DNA of 13,673 bases from Clostridia bacterium (GCA_017398245.1 JAFQGN010000068.1:1-13673), one strand, 5' to 3'. Counted from the stretch's first letter, positions 1-6,707 are shown. Numbers and translations are program-made. The notes: generated from the sequence alone by a model not told the origin.

Positions 1-42
1 CTTTGGCATCCCGTCTATGGGGATGGAGGCACTACTGCGGAC

Positions 43-84
43 AAAAGAGACCGGCAGCGAGTACATCGCGGGCCGGTCTCTTTT
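43..84. terminator. Bidirectional intrinsic terminator
   Basis: A 13-bp perfect stem pairs 43-55 with 72-84, with a small inner 4-bp stem in the loop. A-rich on one side and T-rich on the other, it can end transcription in both directions. It closes the leftward ireB-AKR-ruvX-DUF1292 unit and could also stop a rightward transcript entering from before the window. Bases 1-42 hold no stop codon in any forward frame, so no partial gene can be supported there. Confidence 0.75.
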
Positions 85-140
85 ATACATACAAACATTC
101 GCTGCCAAATACGGCTGACGGCAGCGTGAGATGAATACCC

Positions 141-209
141 CCCCAAATTGGCTTCTTTGGGGAGAGCGCGAGAGGGGCCTTTCTTCTCCGGAAGAAAGGC
201 CCCTCTCGC
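141..209 (-). other. Two adjacent hairpins downstream of the DUF1292 gene
   Basis: Positions 168-186 pair perfectly with 191-209 (19 bp, four-base loop). Next to it a 7-bp stem pairs 141-147 with 156-162. On the leftward transcript these follow the DUF1292 stop by 15 bases. Neither is followed by a T tract, so they may stabilise or process the 3' end, with the real terminator at 43-84. Function is inferred only. Confidence 0.55.
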
Positions 210-224
210 AATTCTCTCAAAATA

Positions 225-509
225 TTACTCTTCGTCCTCGGCGTCGACGATCTCCAGATACTTCTGGAAGATGACCTCCAGCAGGTCGTCATCTTCGATA
301 CCCACATAAGCGTCCTGATCTTCGCCCTCTTCGATGCGCATGATCACGACTTCGCCCTCTTCCACGTCCTCGATATCGTCGATGGGGGAGAGCAGCGCGT
401 ATTTCACGCCCTCGTGCACAAGGGTCATGATGTGCTCAAACTTCACGATGTTCTCGTTCTCGTCGATCAGCTCAACGATGTTGTCCTGTTCCATGTAGCC
501 GTTTTCCAT
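225..509 (-). CDS. DUF1292 family protein (YrzB-like)
   Basis: This is a 94-residue, very acidic cytosolic protein, rich in Asp and Glu, with the short beta-strand pattern of the DUF1292 family (B. subtilis YrzB). Its biochemical function is unknown. A TTG lies in frame at 515, but the AGGAGA ribosome site at 518-523 sits only 2 bases from it and 8 bases from the ATG at 509, so the ATG was chosen. The gene follows ruvX by 36 bases and is last in the leftward unit. The ireB-ruvX-DUF1292 association is conserved across Bacillota, which supports the family call. No promoter of its own is visible, so it is probably cotranscribed with ruvX. Confidence 0.88.
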   Translation of the reverse strand: MENGYMEQDNIVELIDENENIVKFEHIMTLVHEGVKYALLSPIDDIEDVEEGEVVIMRIEEGEDQDAYVGIEDDDLLEVIFQKYLEIVDAEDEE

Positions 510-545
510 ATCCAAAATCTCCTTTTCGGATGAATTATCGCGTGT

Positions 546-977
546 TTATTCCTTTGCGCGCTCCCAGCCGCCGGCGTCCAGCACGGTGGAAAGGATCTGC
601 ACCGCAGCCAGCCTGTCGATGGACTGCTTGCGCTTTTTGCGGCTCACGTCCGCCTCGATCAGCGTGCGGCGGGCGATGGCCGTGGTCAGCCTCTCGTCCT
701 GATAGCGCACCTGCAGCCCCGCAGCCTTGAGCTTTTCGGCAAAATCGCGCACATACTGGGCCTGAAAGCCCTCCGTGCCGTCCATATTGCGCGGAAGCCC
801 GCACAGGATCTGATCGGTTTCGTACTGCTTGGCCAGCGCCAGCACGGCGGCGATGTTGTTCTCGTCGCCCTTGTTCGGGATCGTCTCAAGCCCCTGCGCG
901 GTGATGCCCAGCAGATCGGACACAGCCGCGCCGATGCGCCGCTCGCCCACGTCCAGGCAGAGGATGCGTTTTACCAT
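546..977 (-). CDS. ruvX: Putative pre-16S rRNA nuclease / Holliday junction resolvase RuvX (YqgF)
   Basis: A 143-residue YqgF-family RNase H-fold nuclease. The family is linked to 16S rRNA 5'-end maturation and was first proposed as a Holliday junction resolvase. Family marks are the N-terminal LCLDVGERRIG strand with Asp9, GLPRNMDGTEG at 60-70, DERL at 94-97, and Asp121 in SIDRLAA, so the acidic active-site positions are intact. The ATG at 977 is preceded by a clear AGGAGG at 985-990. The reading frame stays open to 1052, but that extension crosses a hairpin and lacks family similarity. It lies 208 bases from the aldo/keto reductase upstream and 36 bases from the DUF1292 gene downstream. It is the counterpart of B. 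subtilis yrrK. Confidence 0.93.
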   Translation of the reverse strand: MVKRILCLDVGERRIGAAVSDLLGITAQGLETIPNKGDENNIAAVLALAKQYETDQILCGLPRNMDGTEGFQAQYVRDFAEKLKAAGLQVRYQDERLTTAIARRTLIEADVSRKKRKQSIDRLAAVQILSTVLDAGGWERAKE

Positions 978-1010
978 GGTGTGTCCTCCTGTATATTCAA
1001 GAGAGGTTTT

Positions 1011-1053
1011 TGTGGGGAACCCTTTCCTTTGGGAAAAGACCGGGTTCCCCACA
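1011..1053. repeat. Intergenic hairpin element upstream of ruvX
   Basis: Positions 1011-1022 pair perfectly with 1042-1053 (12 bp), and the loop carries a small second stem (1023-1027 with 1032-1036). On the + strand the hairpin ends in CCCCACACCCCTCC. This resembles the opening of the repeat modules at 13364 and 13555, which also have a GGGG/CCCC hairpin followed by a run of C. It could be a related dispersed element. It sits in the leader of ruvX, and on the leftward strand a T tract (1062-1068) lies just before it. Confidence 0.45.
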
Positions 1054-1085
1054 CCCCTCCGAAAAAAACGATAATGCAGCCCGGC

Positions 1086-1146
1086 CTAAGATCCAGCGGC
1101 AGCAGTCGATCGACTATTGACTGCATGTCCGTCTAACTGATCTTAG
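1086..1146. other. Nested inverted repeats between the AKR gene and ruvX
   Basis: Outer arms CTAAGATC (1086-1093) and GATCTTAG (1139-1146) enclose inner arms GCAGTC (1102-1107) and GACTGC (1119-1124). A 12-bp perfect palindrome at 1104-1115 competes with the inner stem. A 7-base direct repeat, GTCCGTC, occurs at 1127 and 1164. No open frame or tRNA features were seen. It may be a structured leader of ruvX, an RNA processing site, or the remnant of a small insertion. Confidence 0.4.
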
Positions 1147-1185
1147 ATTCGGCGGAAGCAAACGTCCGTCGGCACTGCCGTCCGG

Positions 1186-2124
1186 TCAGACGATCTTGAT
1201 GCAGAACTGCGGGCAGGCCGCCGCGCAGTAACCGCACAGCGCGCACTTTTCCGGGTCGACCACGCTCTGCCCGTTTACGATCGTCAGCGCGCCCTGCTTG
1301 CACCGCTGCACACAGGCCCCGCAGCCCTCGCACCAGTTGTCGATCAGCAGACGGCGCGGCTGCGTTCGCAGGCGTTCTACGGCCTTCTGCGGCAGCGGTC
1401 GGCCCTCAAAAAACGCGATATTGCAGTCGATCTCGTCGATGGACTGCATCCCGATGGCAACACTTGCAAGGTAGGGCTGCTCCAGCGCGTATGCAAGAGC
1501 CTCTTCCCGCTTGTGGATCAGACTCCCGCCGCCCAGCGCCTTCATGCCATACAGGCCGATTCCGCGCTCATGAGCGGTTCTGCAGGCCTCTTCCATCTCG
1601 GCGGCCGTCCCGTCCGGCACGCCGATGCCGGCCATGTTCACCAGCGGCATGATCACGTCCACATTCGGAAACGCGCTCGCCGAGCGCACGCACGAGACAA
1701 AATGCGTGCTCACACCCGTCTGGCCGATGTACCCGCGCTCCTTCTGCTTTGCAAGAAATTCCAACGCCTTTTCATGCCCGCGCAGCGTGTGAATGGATTC
1801 CTGCTCGTGCAGCAAAAACAGGTCGATGTATTCCCGCCCGAGCTCGCGCCGGGCCTGGTCAAAGGCCTGCTGCGCGGTCGCTTCGTCGTAGCAGTACGAT
1901 TTTGTGCACACGATATAGTCCGGACACTCCCGCAGCGCCAGCCGGATCGGCTCGTAATTTTCGTAAAACTGCGCCGTATCCAAAAAATTGACGCCGCACT
2001 CTCTTGCATAGATCAAAAGACGTGCGCCGTCTTCGGGGCTGAGGTTTTTCTGGCGGATCGTAAGCGTGCCAAAGCACAAACGGGACACCTCCGGCCCGTT
2101 TGCGCCCAGTCTGCACCTGTCCAC
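1186..2124 (-). CDS. Aldo/keto reductase with C-terminal 2[4Fe-4S] ferredoxin domain
   Basis: A 312-residue two-part oxidoreductase. Residues 1-260 form the aldo/keto reductase barrel, with the catalytic tetrad visible as Asp49 (NFLDT), Tyr54, Lys75 (CTKSY) and His106 (LLHEQ). Residues 265-304 carry two cysteine clusters at 265/268/271/275 and 294/297/300/304, the spacing of a bacterial 2[4Fe-4S] ferredoxin. The family is cytosolic and reduces carbonyl compounds; the clusters suggest electron exchange with ferredoxin. The substrate cannot be told. The GTG at 2124 is preferred because GGAG lies 10 bases upstream, inside the last codons of ireB, and only 4 bases separate the ireB stop from it. 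An ATG at 2169 in frame would overlap ireB by 41 bases. It is expressed with ireB, which is an unusual neighbour. Confidence 0.85.
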   Translation of the reverse strand: MDRCRLGANGPEVSRLCFGTLTIRQKNLSPEDGARLLIYARECGVNFLDTAQFYENYEPIRLALRECPDYIVCTKSYCYDEATAQQAFDQARRELGREYIDLFLLHEQESIHTLRGHEKALEFLAKQKERGYIGQTGVSTHFVSCVRSASAFPNVDVIMPLVNMAGIGVPDGTAAEMEEACRTAHERGIGLYGMKALGGGSLIHKREEALAYALEQPYLASVAIGMQSIDEIDCNIAFFEGRPLPQKAVERLRTQPRRLLIDNWCEGCGACVQRCKQGALTIVNGQSVVDPEKCALCGYCAAACPQFCIKIV

Positions 2125-2128
2125 TTTT

Positions 2129-2398
2129 TTACTGCTCCTTTTCGATCTTTTCGACGTAGGAGCGCACAAGCTCTTCCAGTATTTCGTCGCGTTCCAGACG
2201 GCGGATCATGGAACGGGCGCTGTTGAAGCTGGTGATATAGGTCGGATCTCCGGAAAGGAGATAGCCCACGATCTGCATGATCGGGTCGTGTCCCTTCGCC
2301 TTGAGCGCCTGATATACAGACGTGATGATCTGCTCCGCAGAGTTGTCCAGCTCTGCCGGAACCGTAAACATTCTCGTTTCGCCCAGCTTGTTGTTCAT
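2129..2398 (-). CDS. ireB: IreB family regulatory phosphoprotein (DUF965, YrzL-like)
   Basis: An 89-residue cytosolic protein. The sequence from about residue 38, with MQIVGYLLSGDPTYITS followed by ARSMIRRLERDEILEELVRSYV, is the highly conserved core of the IreB/DUF965 family. In Enterococcus, IreB is a substrate of the Ser/Thr kinase IreK (PrkC type) and affects cephalosporin resistance; that role is known from the family, not shown here. An N-terminal threonine (Thr8) is present, as expected for a phosphorylated tail. No kinase gene lies in the window. A consensus promoter sits about 35 bases upstream. The end of the gene carries the ribosome site of the next gene. alaS, usually just upstream in Bacillota, is missing. 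Confidence 0.93.
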   Translation of the reverse strand: MNNKLGETRMFTVPAELDNSAEQIITSVYQALKAKGHDPIMQIVGYLLSGDPTYITSFNSARSMIRRLERDEILEELVRSYVEKIEKEQ

Positions 2399-2433
2399 GA
2401 TGCACCGCCCTTCCGCAGGGAATTGTTACCCCT

Positions 2434-2462
2434 ATTATACACCCTTTATGCCGCCATGACAA
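2434..2462 (-). promoter_or_regulatory. Sigma-A type promoter of ireB
   Basis: On the leftward strand, TTGTCA (2457-2462) is separated by exactly 17 bases from a perfect TATAAT (2434-2439). Transcription would start near 2427, giving a leader of about 30 bases before the ireB ATG. It should drive ireB, the aldo/keto reductase and perhaps ruvX and the DUF1292 gene. Confidence 0.8.
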
Positions 2463-2474
2463 GATGTTTTTCTG

Positions 2475-2502
2475 AAAAATACGCAAATCGGTGCGCTTTT
2501 TT
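2475..2502 (-). terminator. Terminator after the AI-2E-like permease gene
   Basis: An A/T-flanked stem pairs 2475-2485 with 2492-2502, allowing one wobble or mismatch. On the leftward strand it ends in a T run, 3 bases after the permease stop codon. It separates the upstream unit from the ireB promoter at 2434-2462. Confidence 0.65.
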
Positions 2503-2504
2503 GT

Positions 2505-3548
2505 TCAGCGAGGCTCGGGAATGCATCTCTCTGTCAGGATCACGCGCCAGATACACCGCGCCGTGCACACCACGGGGATGGCCAGCAGCATGCCTGCCCA
2601 GCCAAAAGCGCTCCCTCCGGTCAGCACGCTGATCATCACGGCGGGCGGCGTCAGCCCCGTCGCGCCGCCGGTGATGCGCGGCGTGATCAGCAGATTGTCG
2701 ATCTGCTGCACCAGCAGAACCGAGCCGATCGTCAGCGCGGCAGGCAGAATTCCGCCCGTCAGCGCGCAGATCACCGCCGGGATCCCGCCGATGAACGGCC
2801 CGAAATAGGGAATGCAGTTCGCAATGCCCACCAGCAGCCCCAGAGCAAGCGCGCCCTGCACGCCGATCAGCCCAAACAACAGCGCCGATACCGCACCCAC
2901 GCACAGGCAGACCAGCGCCTGCCCGCGCAGATACGAGCGCAGTTCGTCGCGCACAGAGCTTCCCATACGCGCAAGCGTCCTTCGCCAGCGGCAGGGCACG
3001 AGCATCTCCGCCTGCAAAAGCGCGGCAGGCTTGTCGGAAAGGAAATAATACGCCAATATGCACGAAACGACCGCGGTCGAGATCCCTCCGGCCAGCGAGC
3101 CGAATACCTTCGCCGTACCGCTCCACAGGCCGCTGAGCGAATCGGACAGCTTTTGCCAGTCCAGCCCGTTCAGACTGATGCGGCTCAGCCCGCGCTCGGT
3201 CAGAAACGCGTTCCATTCGCCAATCAGCCCGTTCAGCCTACCAATGATTTCCGGCAGCGAGCCGATCAGATCGGAAAACTGTCGGGCCAGCGTCGGCAGC
3301 AGCAGCCACAGTGCGGCGGCGATCACCGCAGCGGCACAGAGCATGCCTGTCAGCGCCGCGCGCGGGCGGGGCATACGCCCGGAAAGCGCGCTGACCAGCG
3401 GATCGAGCACGAACGATACGAACCCCGCCCCCAGAAACAGCCGCAGAAGCATGCCGATCTCCTTGCGGAAAACGACGGCGAGCGCGCCCGTAATCAGAAC
3501 GAGCGCAACTATTTTCAGAACAGATGCGGTAGACGAATCTTTTCTCAT
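2505..3548 (-). CDS. AI-2E family transporter (UPF0118, YrrI-like)
   Basis: A 347-residue polytopic inner-membrane protein of the AI-2E exporter superfamily. Two hydrophobic segments lie near residues 10-55, another at about 67-85, followed by a soluble loop (about 90-145) and a C-terminal membrane cluster (about 150-335). Family hallmarks are YYFLSDK at 167-173, NCIPYFGPFIGGIPA at 244-258, ITPRI at 288-292 and GWAGMLLAIPV at 316-326. Family members export autoinducer-2 or other small solutes or exchange Na+/H+; the substrate here is not known. In B. subtilis the counterpart yrrI lies next to yrrD/yrzQ, as here. The ATG at 3548 has no convincing Shine-Dalgarno sequence, and a 28-bp palindrome ends 17 bases upstream of it. 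Confidence 0.9.
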   Translation of the reverse strand: MRKDSSTASVLKIVALVLITGALAVVFRKEIGMLLRLFLGAGFVSFVLDPLVSALSGRMPRPRAALTGMLCAAAVIAAALWLLLPTLARQFSDLIGSLPEIIGRLNGLIGEWNAFLTERGLSRISLNGLDWQKLSDSLSGLWSGTAKVFGSLAGGISTAVVSCILAYYFLSDKPAALLQAEMLVPCRWRRTLARMGSSVRDELRSYLRGQALVCLCVGAVSALLFGLIGVQGALALGLLVGIANCIPYFGPFIGGIPAVICALTGGILPAALTIGSVLLVQQIDNLLITPRITGGATGLTPPAVMISVLTGGSAFGWAGMLLAIPVVCTARCIWRVILTERCIPEPR

Positions 3549-3564
3549 AGCGAATAATACGCGC

Positions 3565-3592
3565 AGCGCCGGGCGGCATGCCGCCCGGCGCT
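3565..3592. other. Perfect 28-bp GC-rich palindrome ahead of the permease gene
   Basis: Every base of 3565-3578 pairs with 3579-3592, with the centre at CATG. It lies between the stop of the yrzQ-like gene (3601) and the permease start (3548). No T tract follows, so a simple intrinsic terminator is unlikely. It may be a 3'-end stabiliser, a partial attenuator or a protein-binding site. Confidence 0.6.
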
Positions 3593-3600
3593 TATGCGGC

Positions 3601-3762
3601 TCAGCGGCCCATCAGGCTCTCGGCGAGCCCGACGATGCGCTTGCCCGCGTGCGAAGCCGCCCGGTGCAGCCTGCGCTGCGTGCGCGAGCTTGCCATGCCG
3701 TAGAGCGATACCGCCGTCGCCCCGAGCATGATCCCCGTGAGCATTCCCTGCATTTTTTTCAT
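3601..3762 (-). CDS. Small membrane-associated protein in the YrzQ (DUF3918-like) position
   Basis: A 53-residue protein. A hydrophobic stretch (about residues 7-24, MLTGIMLGATAVSLYGMA) is followed by a strongly basic tail rich in Arg and His, giving one short membrane helix and a cytosolic positive end. The ATG at 3762 has a GGAAGGAG site 7-10 bases upstream, and its first bases overlap the stop of the PRC-barrel gene (ATGA), implying translational coupling. In B. subtilis the small gene yrzQ sits between yrrD (PRC barrel) and yrrI (AI-2E type), exactly this position, and its glycine-rich hydrophobic start looks alike. Family assignment rests mainly on position; function is unknown. Confidence 0.7.
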   Translation of the reverse strand: MKKMQGMLTGIMLGATAVSLYGMASSRTQRRLHRAASHAGKRIVGLAESLMGR

Positions 3763-4223
3763 GTCCTGTCTCCTTCCTGCAGCTGGGCAGCCGCCTGCCC
3801 CTGTCCTTCTACGATCACATCTCCGTTTTCCCTTTGCACGTGGTACAGCCGCACGCGGATCCGGCCCGAGAGCAGGTCCTGCAGGATCCCGCCCGAAAGC
3901 TCGAGCGATTCCACGCCGTACCCCGTCTCGTCGATCCACGCGCCGGTAATGCAGCCCAGATGCGCTCCCTCGGGCGAGAGCGCACGCCGGGGCAGGGCGG
4001 GCGGCAGCGTACTTTTTTCATACCCGGGCTCGACCAGCACGGCCATTTCACCCAGCATGCGTACGCGCCCTGCGGGAATATACCTGCGCCCCTTCAGCCC
4101 GCAATCCACATGCAGGCCGGTCATGCGGCTGAGCGCGGGGTCGAGCTGTACGCTCAGCACCCGGCCCATGCGCCTGCCCTCGCAAACCACGGGCATGCCG
4201 TCCAGCGAATGGATGTTTTTCAT
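3759..4223 (-). CDS. PRC-barrel domain protein (YrrD-like)
   Basis: A 154-residue cytosolic protein. Residues 3-60 look like a PRC barrel: a hydrophobic start (NIHSLDGMPVV), a Gly-rich turn (GRRMGRV), a VQLDP strand, GRRYIPAGRV, then a second strand pair. A second, weaker barrel-like half spans about residues 100-145. The arrangement resembles B. subtilis YrrD. The molecular role is unknown; PRC barrels generally mediate protein or RNA contacts. The ATG at 4223 follows a GGGAGG site with a 9-base spacer; the open frame extends upstream to 4295 without a better start. It follows the pseudouridine synthase gene after 96 bases that hold only minor hairpins (for example a 6-bp stem near 4280), and it overlaps the next small gene by 4 bases. 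Confidence 0.75.
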   Translation of the reverse strand: MKNIHSLDGMPVVCEGRRMGRVLSVQLDPALSRMTGLHVDCGLKGRRYIPAGRVRMLGEMAVLVEPGYEKSTLPPALPRRALSPEGAHLGCITGAWIDETGYGVESLELSGGILQDLLSGRIRVRLYHVQRENGDVIVEGQGQAAAQLQEGDRT

Positions 4224-4319
4224 GCAAAAACGCCTCCCGCGCGTGCTTTTCCCGAACCTGTTCTGCGGCAGGAAAAGTGTTTGCGGAAGGCGCAAAGGAT
4301 ATGCTGTTTTCTCTGCAGG

Positions 4320-5219
4320 TTATTTCTGGCGCAGCTTTTCGAGCCAATACATGAAGCGCGGCTCAGGCTCCGCCTCAAAGCGCATGCGCTCGCCCGATAC
4401 CGGGTGCGTGAACGCGATCCGGTAGGCGTGCAGCAGCTGCCCGCCCTCTACCGGAAAGGGAGATCTCTTCGGCCCGTATACCGGGTCTCCCAGCAGCGGA
4501 TGCCCCAGCGACGCCATATGCACGCGGATTTGGTGCGTCCGCCCGGTTTTGAGCCTACATTCCAGCAGCGAAGCTCCGCGCAGCTGCTCGAGCTCCTCCC
4601 AGTGGGTGAAGGCTTCTTTTCCGCCCTTGACGATCGCGAATTTCTTGCGGTCCGTCGGATGCCTGCCCAATGGCGCGTCCACATCGCCCGCATTTTCCTT
4701 CATATGGCCGATCACGATGGCCTTGTATGCGCGCTCGACGGAATGCTCGGCGATCTGCCCGGAAAGCGAAAGATGCGCGCGGTCGTTCTTGGCCACCAGC
4801 AGTATGCCGGAGGTATCCCTGTCGATCCGGTGCACGATGCCCGGGCGCAGCACCCCGCCGATGCCGCTGAGCCCGTTCAGGTGCTTCAGCAGCGCGTTGA
4901 CCAGCGTCCCGTCCGGGTTTCCCGCCGCCGGATGCACCACCATGCCGCTCGGCTTGAACACCACGGCCACGTCCTCATCCTGATACAATATGTCCAGCGG
5001 GATATCCTGCGCCACCACCTCGGCAGGCTGCGCCTCGGGGATCTCGATGGAAATCTCCTCGCCGCCCTTCAGCTTCAGCCCCGCCTTTTCCGGCCGCTTG
5101 CCGTTCACCAGCACCGCGCCCTCTTCGATCAGGCTCGCCGCGCGCGAACGGGTGATCTCGGCCGCCTGCGCCACGAACACATCCAGCCGTCCGGCCTCAG
5201 CCGCAATCGTCCTGTTCAT
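4320..5219 (-). CDS. RluA family pseudouridine synthase (RluD/YlyB-like)
   Basis: A 299-residue rRNA-modifying enzyme that isomerises uridine to pseudouridine. Residues 1-60 form an S4 RNA-binding domain (RSRAASLIEEGAVLVNGK at 24-41). The catalytic domain carries VVFKPSGMVVHP at 86-97, the signature HRIDRDTSG at 130-138 with catalytic Asp133, and KTGRTHQIRVH at 224-234 followed by LGHPLLGD. The usual Leu of HRLD is Ile here, a conservative change. Length and domain order fit the RluD subfamily; the exact target uridines are not known. The ATG at 5219 follows an AAGGGGGC site and overlaps the lspA stop by 4 bases. lspA next to an rluA-type gene is a conserved pair (B. subtilis lspA-ylyB). Confidence 0.93.
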   Translation of the reverse strand: MNRTIAAEAGRLDVFVAQAAEITRSRAASLIEEGAVLVNGKRPEKAGLKLKGGEEISIEIPEAQPAEVVAQDIPLDILYQDEDVAVVFKPSGMVVHPAAGNPDGTLVNALLKHLNGLSGIGGVLRPGIVHRIDRDTSGILLVAKNDRAHLSLSGQIAEHSVERAYKAIVIGHMKENAGDVDAPLGRHPTDRKKFAIVKGGKEAFTHWEELEQLRGASLLECRLKTGRTHQIRVHMASLGHPLLGDPVYGPKRSPFPVEGGQLLHAYRIAFTHPVSGERMRFEAEPEPRFMYWLEKLRQK

Positions 5220-5704
5220 GCCTTGGCCCCCTTTGCGCCGCGCCCGCTCAGCAATAGCCACAATATGACCAGCCCCGCCCCGCAGCATACGCAGATATCC
5301 GCCACGTTGAAAATGGCAAAGCGCATAAATTCCAGGTGGATGAAATCGATCACATAGCCGTAAAACAGCCTGTCCCAAAGGTTTCCCGCGCCGCCCGCTG
5401 CGATCAGCGAAAGCCCCGCCAGAAGAGTTCTCGGCATTTCGCGCGCAAAGAGCACGTATAGGCCGATGGCCGCGATCATCACGGCGCTGAACGCGCCCAG
5501 CAGGCCCGTTGCGCCCGAAAGCGCGGAAAAGGCCATGCCCGTATTTTCGGCATACAGCCAGCCGAACACGCCGGGCCAGGCCTTGGCCGCGCCTCCGGTC
5601 TGCACTACCAGCCAGTTCGCGGCCCAGTACTTGCTCAGCCGGTCGATTGCCAGCGCGGGCAGCGCAATGGCGAGCATGATGCAAAATCTCGTCTTCCTGC
5701 TCAT
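5216..5704 (-). CDS. lspA: Lipoprotein signal peptidase (signal peptidase II)
   Basis: A 162-residue membrane aspartyl protease that removes signal peptides from diacylated prolipoproteins. Four membrane segments are visible (about 5-23, 63-86, 93-107 and 135-153). Conserved blocks are DRLSKYW at 21-27, ENTGMAFS at 53-60, GGAGNLWDRLFYGYVIDF at 104-121 and FNVAD at 132-136, with the catalytic aspartates at 120 and 136. The ATG at 5704 has a GAAAGGTG site 8 bases away. The DUF5665 gene ends 16 bases upstream. Its pathway partner lgt, acting one step earlier, is encoded in the divergent unit of the same window. In B. subtilis ileS precedes lspA; here it is absent. Confidence 0.95.
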   Translation of the reverse strand: MSRKTRFCIMLAIALPALAIDRLSKYWAANWLVVQTGGAAKAWPGVFGWLYAENTGMAFSALSGATGLLGAFSAVMIAAIGLYVLFAREMPRTLLAGLSLIAAGGAGNLWDRLFYGYVIDFIHLEFMRFAIFNVADICVCCGAGLVILWLLLSGRGAKGAKA

Positions 5705-5720
5705 TTTTCACCTTTCCGGT

Positions 5721-5993
5721 TCAAATCTTTGTCTGTATAATGCGGATCATGTCCGCAAGAAACGCGCTGATATTGGGCATGCTCTCCAGAATAATGCGCT
5801 GCAGCAGCGCCACGACCGCCGCGCCGAGCACCGTAAAGCCGATGGCCAGCCCGAAGCCGCGCGCAAGCCCCGAAAAGAAATTCACAAAAAACAGCCTTCG
5901 CCGGTCTTTCAGATATACCAGATACTCCTCCAGCCCCAGCTGCTCCATTTGTTTGGCGATCTTTTCCAGCCGCCGAAGAGCCTGTTCGGTCAT
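5721..5993 (-). CDS. DUF5665 family membrane protein
   Basis: A 90-residue protein. The N-terminal half (1-35) is a charged helical region (RRLEKIAKQMEQLGLEEYLVYL) ending in a basic KDRRR stretch. It is followed by NFFSGLARGFGLAIGFTVLGAAVVALLQ-type sequence in two parts (38-66): one long hydrophobic hairpin or helix with glycine motifs, then a short amphipathic tail. This layout fits the DUF5665 family, small single-helix membrane proteins of Clostridia with no known function. The ATG at 5993 follows an AAGGGGGCGG site; the upstream open frame to 6074 is not needed. It occupies the position of ileS relative to divIVA and lspA. A hairpin terminator lies 66 bases before it, so it may begin a separate transcript, although no clear promoter was seen. 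Confidence 0.72.
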   Translation of the reverse strand: MTEQALRRLEKIAKQMEQLGLEEYLVYLKDRRRLFFVNFFSGLARGFGLAIGFTVLGAAVVALLQRIILESMPNISAFLADMIRIIQTKI

Positions 5994-6058
5994 TGTGCGC
6001 CGCCCCCTTTTGCCTGTATTCTGGACAGGATGGCGCGCGTTCATGCCGCTTGAAGAAA

Positions 6059-6089
6059 CATCGGCGGAATTCAACGAACTCCGCCGATG
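6059..6089 (-). terminator. Probable terminator after divIVA
   Basis: A 10-bp stem pairs 6059-6068 with 6080-6089. On the leftward strand it starts 21 bases after the divIVA stop and is followed by TTTCTTC, a weak T tract. It may only partly block read-through into the DUF5665-lspA unit. Confidence 0.55.
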
Positions 6090-6110
6090 CGTGTATACAA
6101 TGGAAAATGC

Positions 6111-6593
6111 TTATTCGAACAGGGAAAGATCGGCCTTGAGCACGTTCGCCTGCTCCTGCACCAGGTGCGCAAAGCGGGCGCGATAGTCTTCGATCGCCTT
6201 GCGGATCTCGGCAGATTCGCTCTTGGCGGCGTCGGCCTCGGCCTTGGCGGAAGCGAGGATGGCCTTCGCCTGCTCTTCGGCGTCGGCAATGGCCTGCTTG
6301 GCGTCCTTGTTGGCCTTGGTAACGGTGTCGTCGGCAATGCGCTGGGCAGAGATCAGCGTCTCGCGTAGGGTGGCTTCCAGATTCTTGAAATAGCCGGGCT
6401 CCTGCGGCATATCGGCCATGGCGGCCAGCTTCTCGTTGGCTTCCTGCAGCTGCTGGGCGATCTGCTGGTTTTCGCGGATCAAGACCTCCAGCTGGTCGGC
6501 CAGCTCGTCGAGGAAGGTATCGACTTCGGTCTCGCTGTAGCCGTGCTTTTCCAGGGTAAATTCCTTTTCGCGGATGTCCTTGACAGTGATCAT
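6111..6593 (-). CDS. divIVA: DivIVA domain cell-division protein
   Basis: A 160-residue coiled-coil protein of the DivIVA/GpsB type. The N-terminal domain (1-40) contains the motif GYSETEVDTFLDEL at 18-31, which in family members binds curved or septal membrane. Residues 30-60 and 72-155 are predicted coiled coil; an Ala-rich stretch (95-125) has a heptad-like pattern. A short break with DMPQEPG at 61-67 separates the two coils. The ATG at 6593 is supported by AAAGGAAG upstream and by the conserved N terminus; the frame stays open to 6698 but only through the promoter. A promoter at 6670-6698 lies between it and yggT. ylmH, which usually precedes divIVA in Bacillota, is absent. Confidence 0.92.
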   Translation of the reverse strand: MITVKDIREKEFTLEKHGYSETEVDTFLDELADQLEVLIRENQQIAQQLQEANEKLAAMADMPQEPGYFKNLEATLRETLISAQRIADDTVTKANKDAKQAIADAEEQAKAILASAKAEADAAKSESAEIRKAIEDYRARFAHLVQEQANVLKADLSLFE

Positions 6594-6669
6594 GGCGTTG
6601 TACTTCCTTTCTGATCGTGCATACATTCTAACCGCGCCGGTAAGCACGGATGGCTGCATCTTTTTTTCT

Positions 6670-6698
6670 ATTGTACATAATTCCCGCCGCCCTTGCAA
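6670..6698 (-). promoter_or_regulatory. Sigma-A type promoter of divIVA
   Basis: On the leftward strand TTGCAA (6693-6698) and TACAAT (6670-6675) are spaced by 17 bases. The start would be near 6663, about 70 bases ahead of the divIVA ATG. The -35 element begins just 9 bases past the yggT stop, giving divIVA its own expression besides read-through from sepF-yggT. Confidence 0.65.
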
Positions 6699-6707
6699 GC
6701 CGCTGTC

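Noticed and set aside
1..42. 3' end of a rightward gene entering the window
   Set aside because: No forward frame has a stop before the terminator at 43-84, and the short stretch shows no recognisable protein sequence.
1071..1185. tRNA or known riboswitch
   Set aside because: No cloverleaf with a T-arm GGTTCGA-like box and no recognised riboswitch core; only inverted repeats are visible.
4320..5711. 463-codon frame that would fuse an N-terminal extension to the pseudouridine synthase
   Set aside because: The extension runs out of frame through lspA. The internal ATG at 5219 has a ribosome site, overlaps the lspA stop by 4 bases, and starts at the normal S4-domain position.
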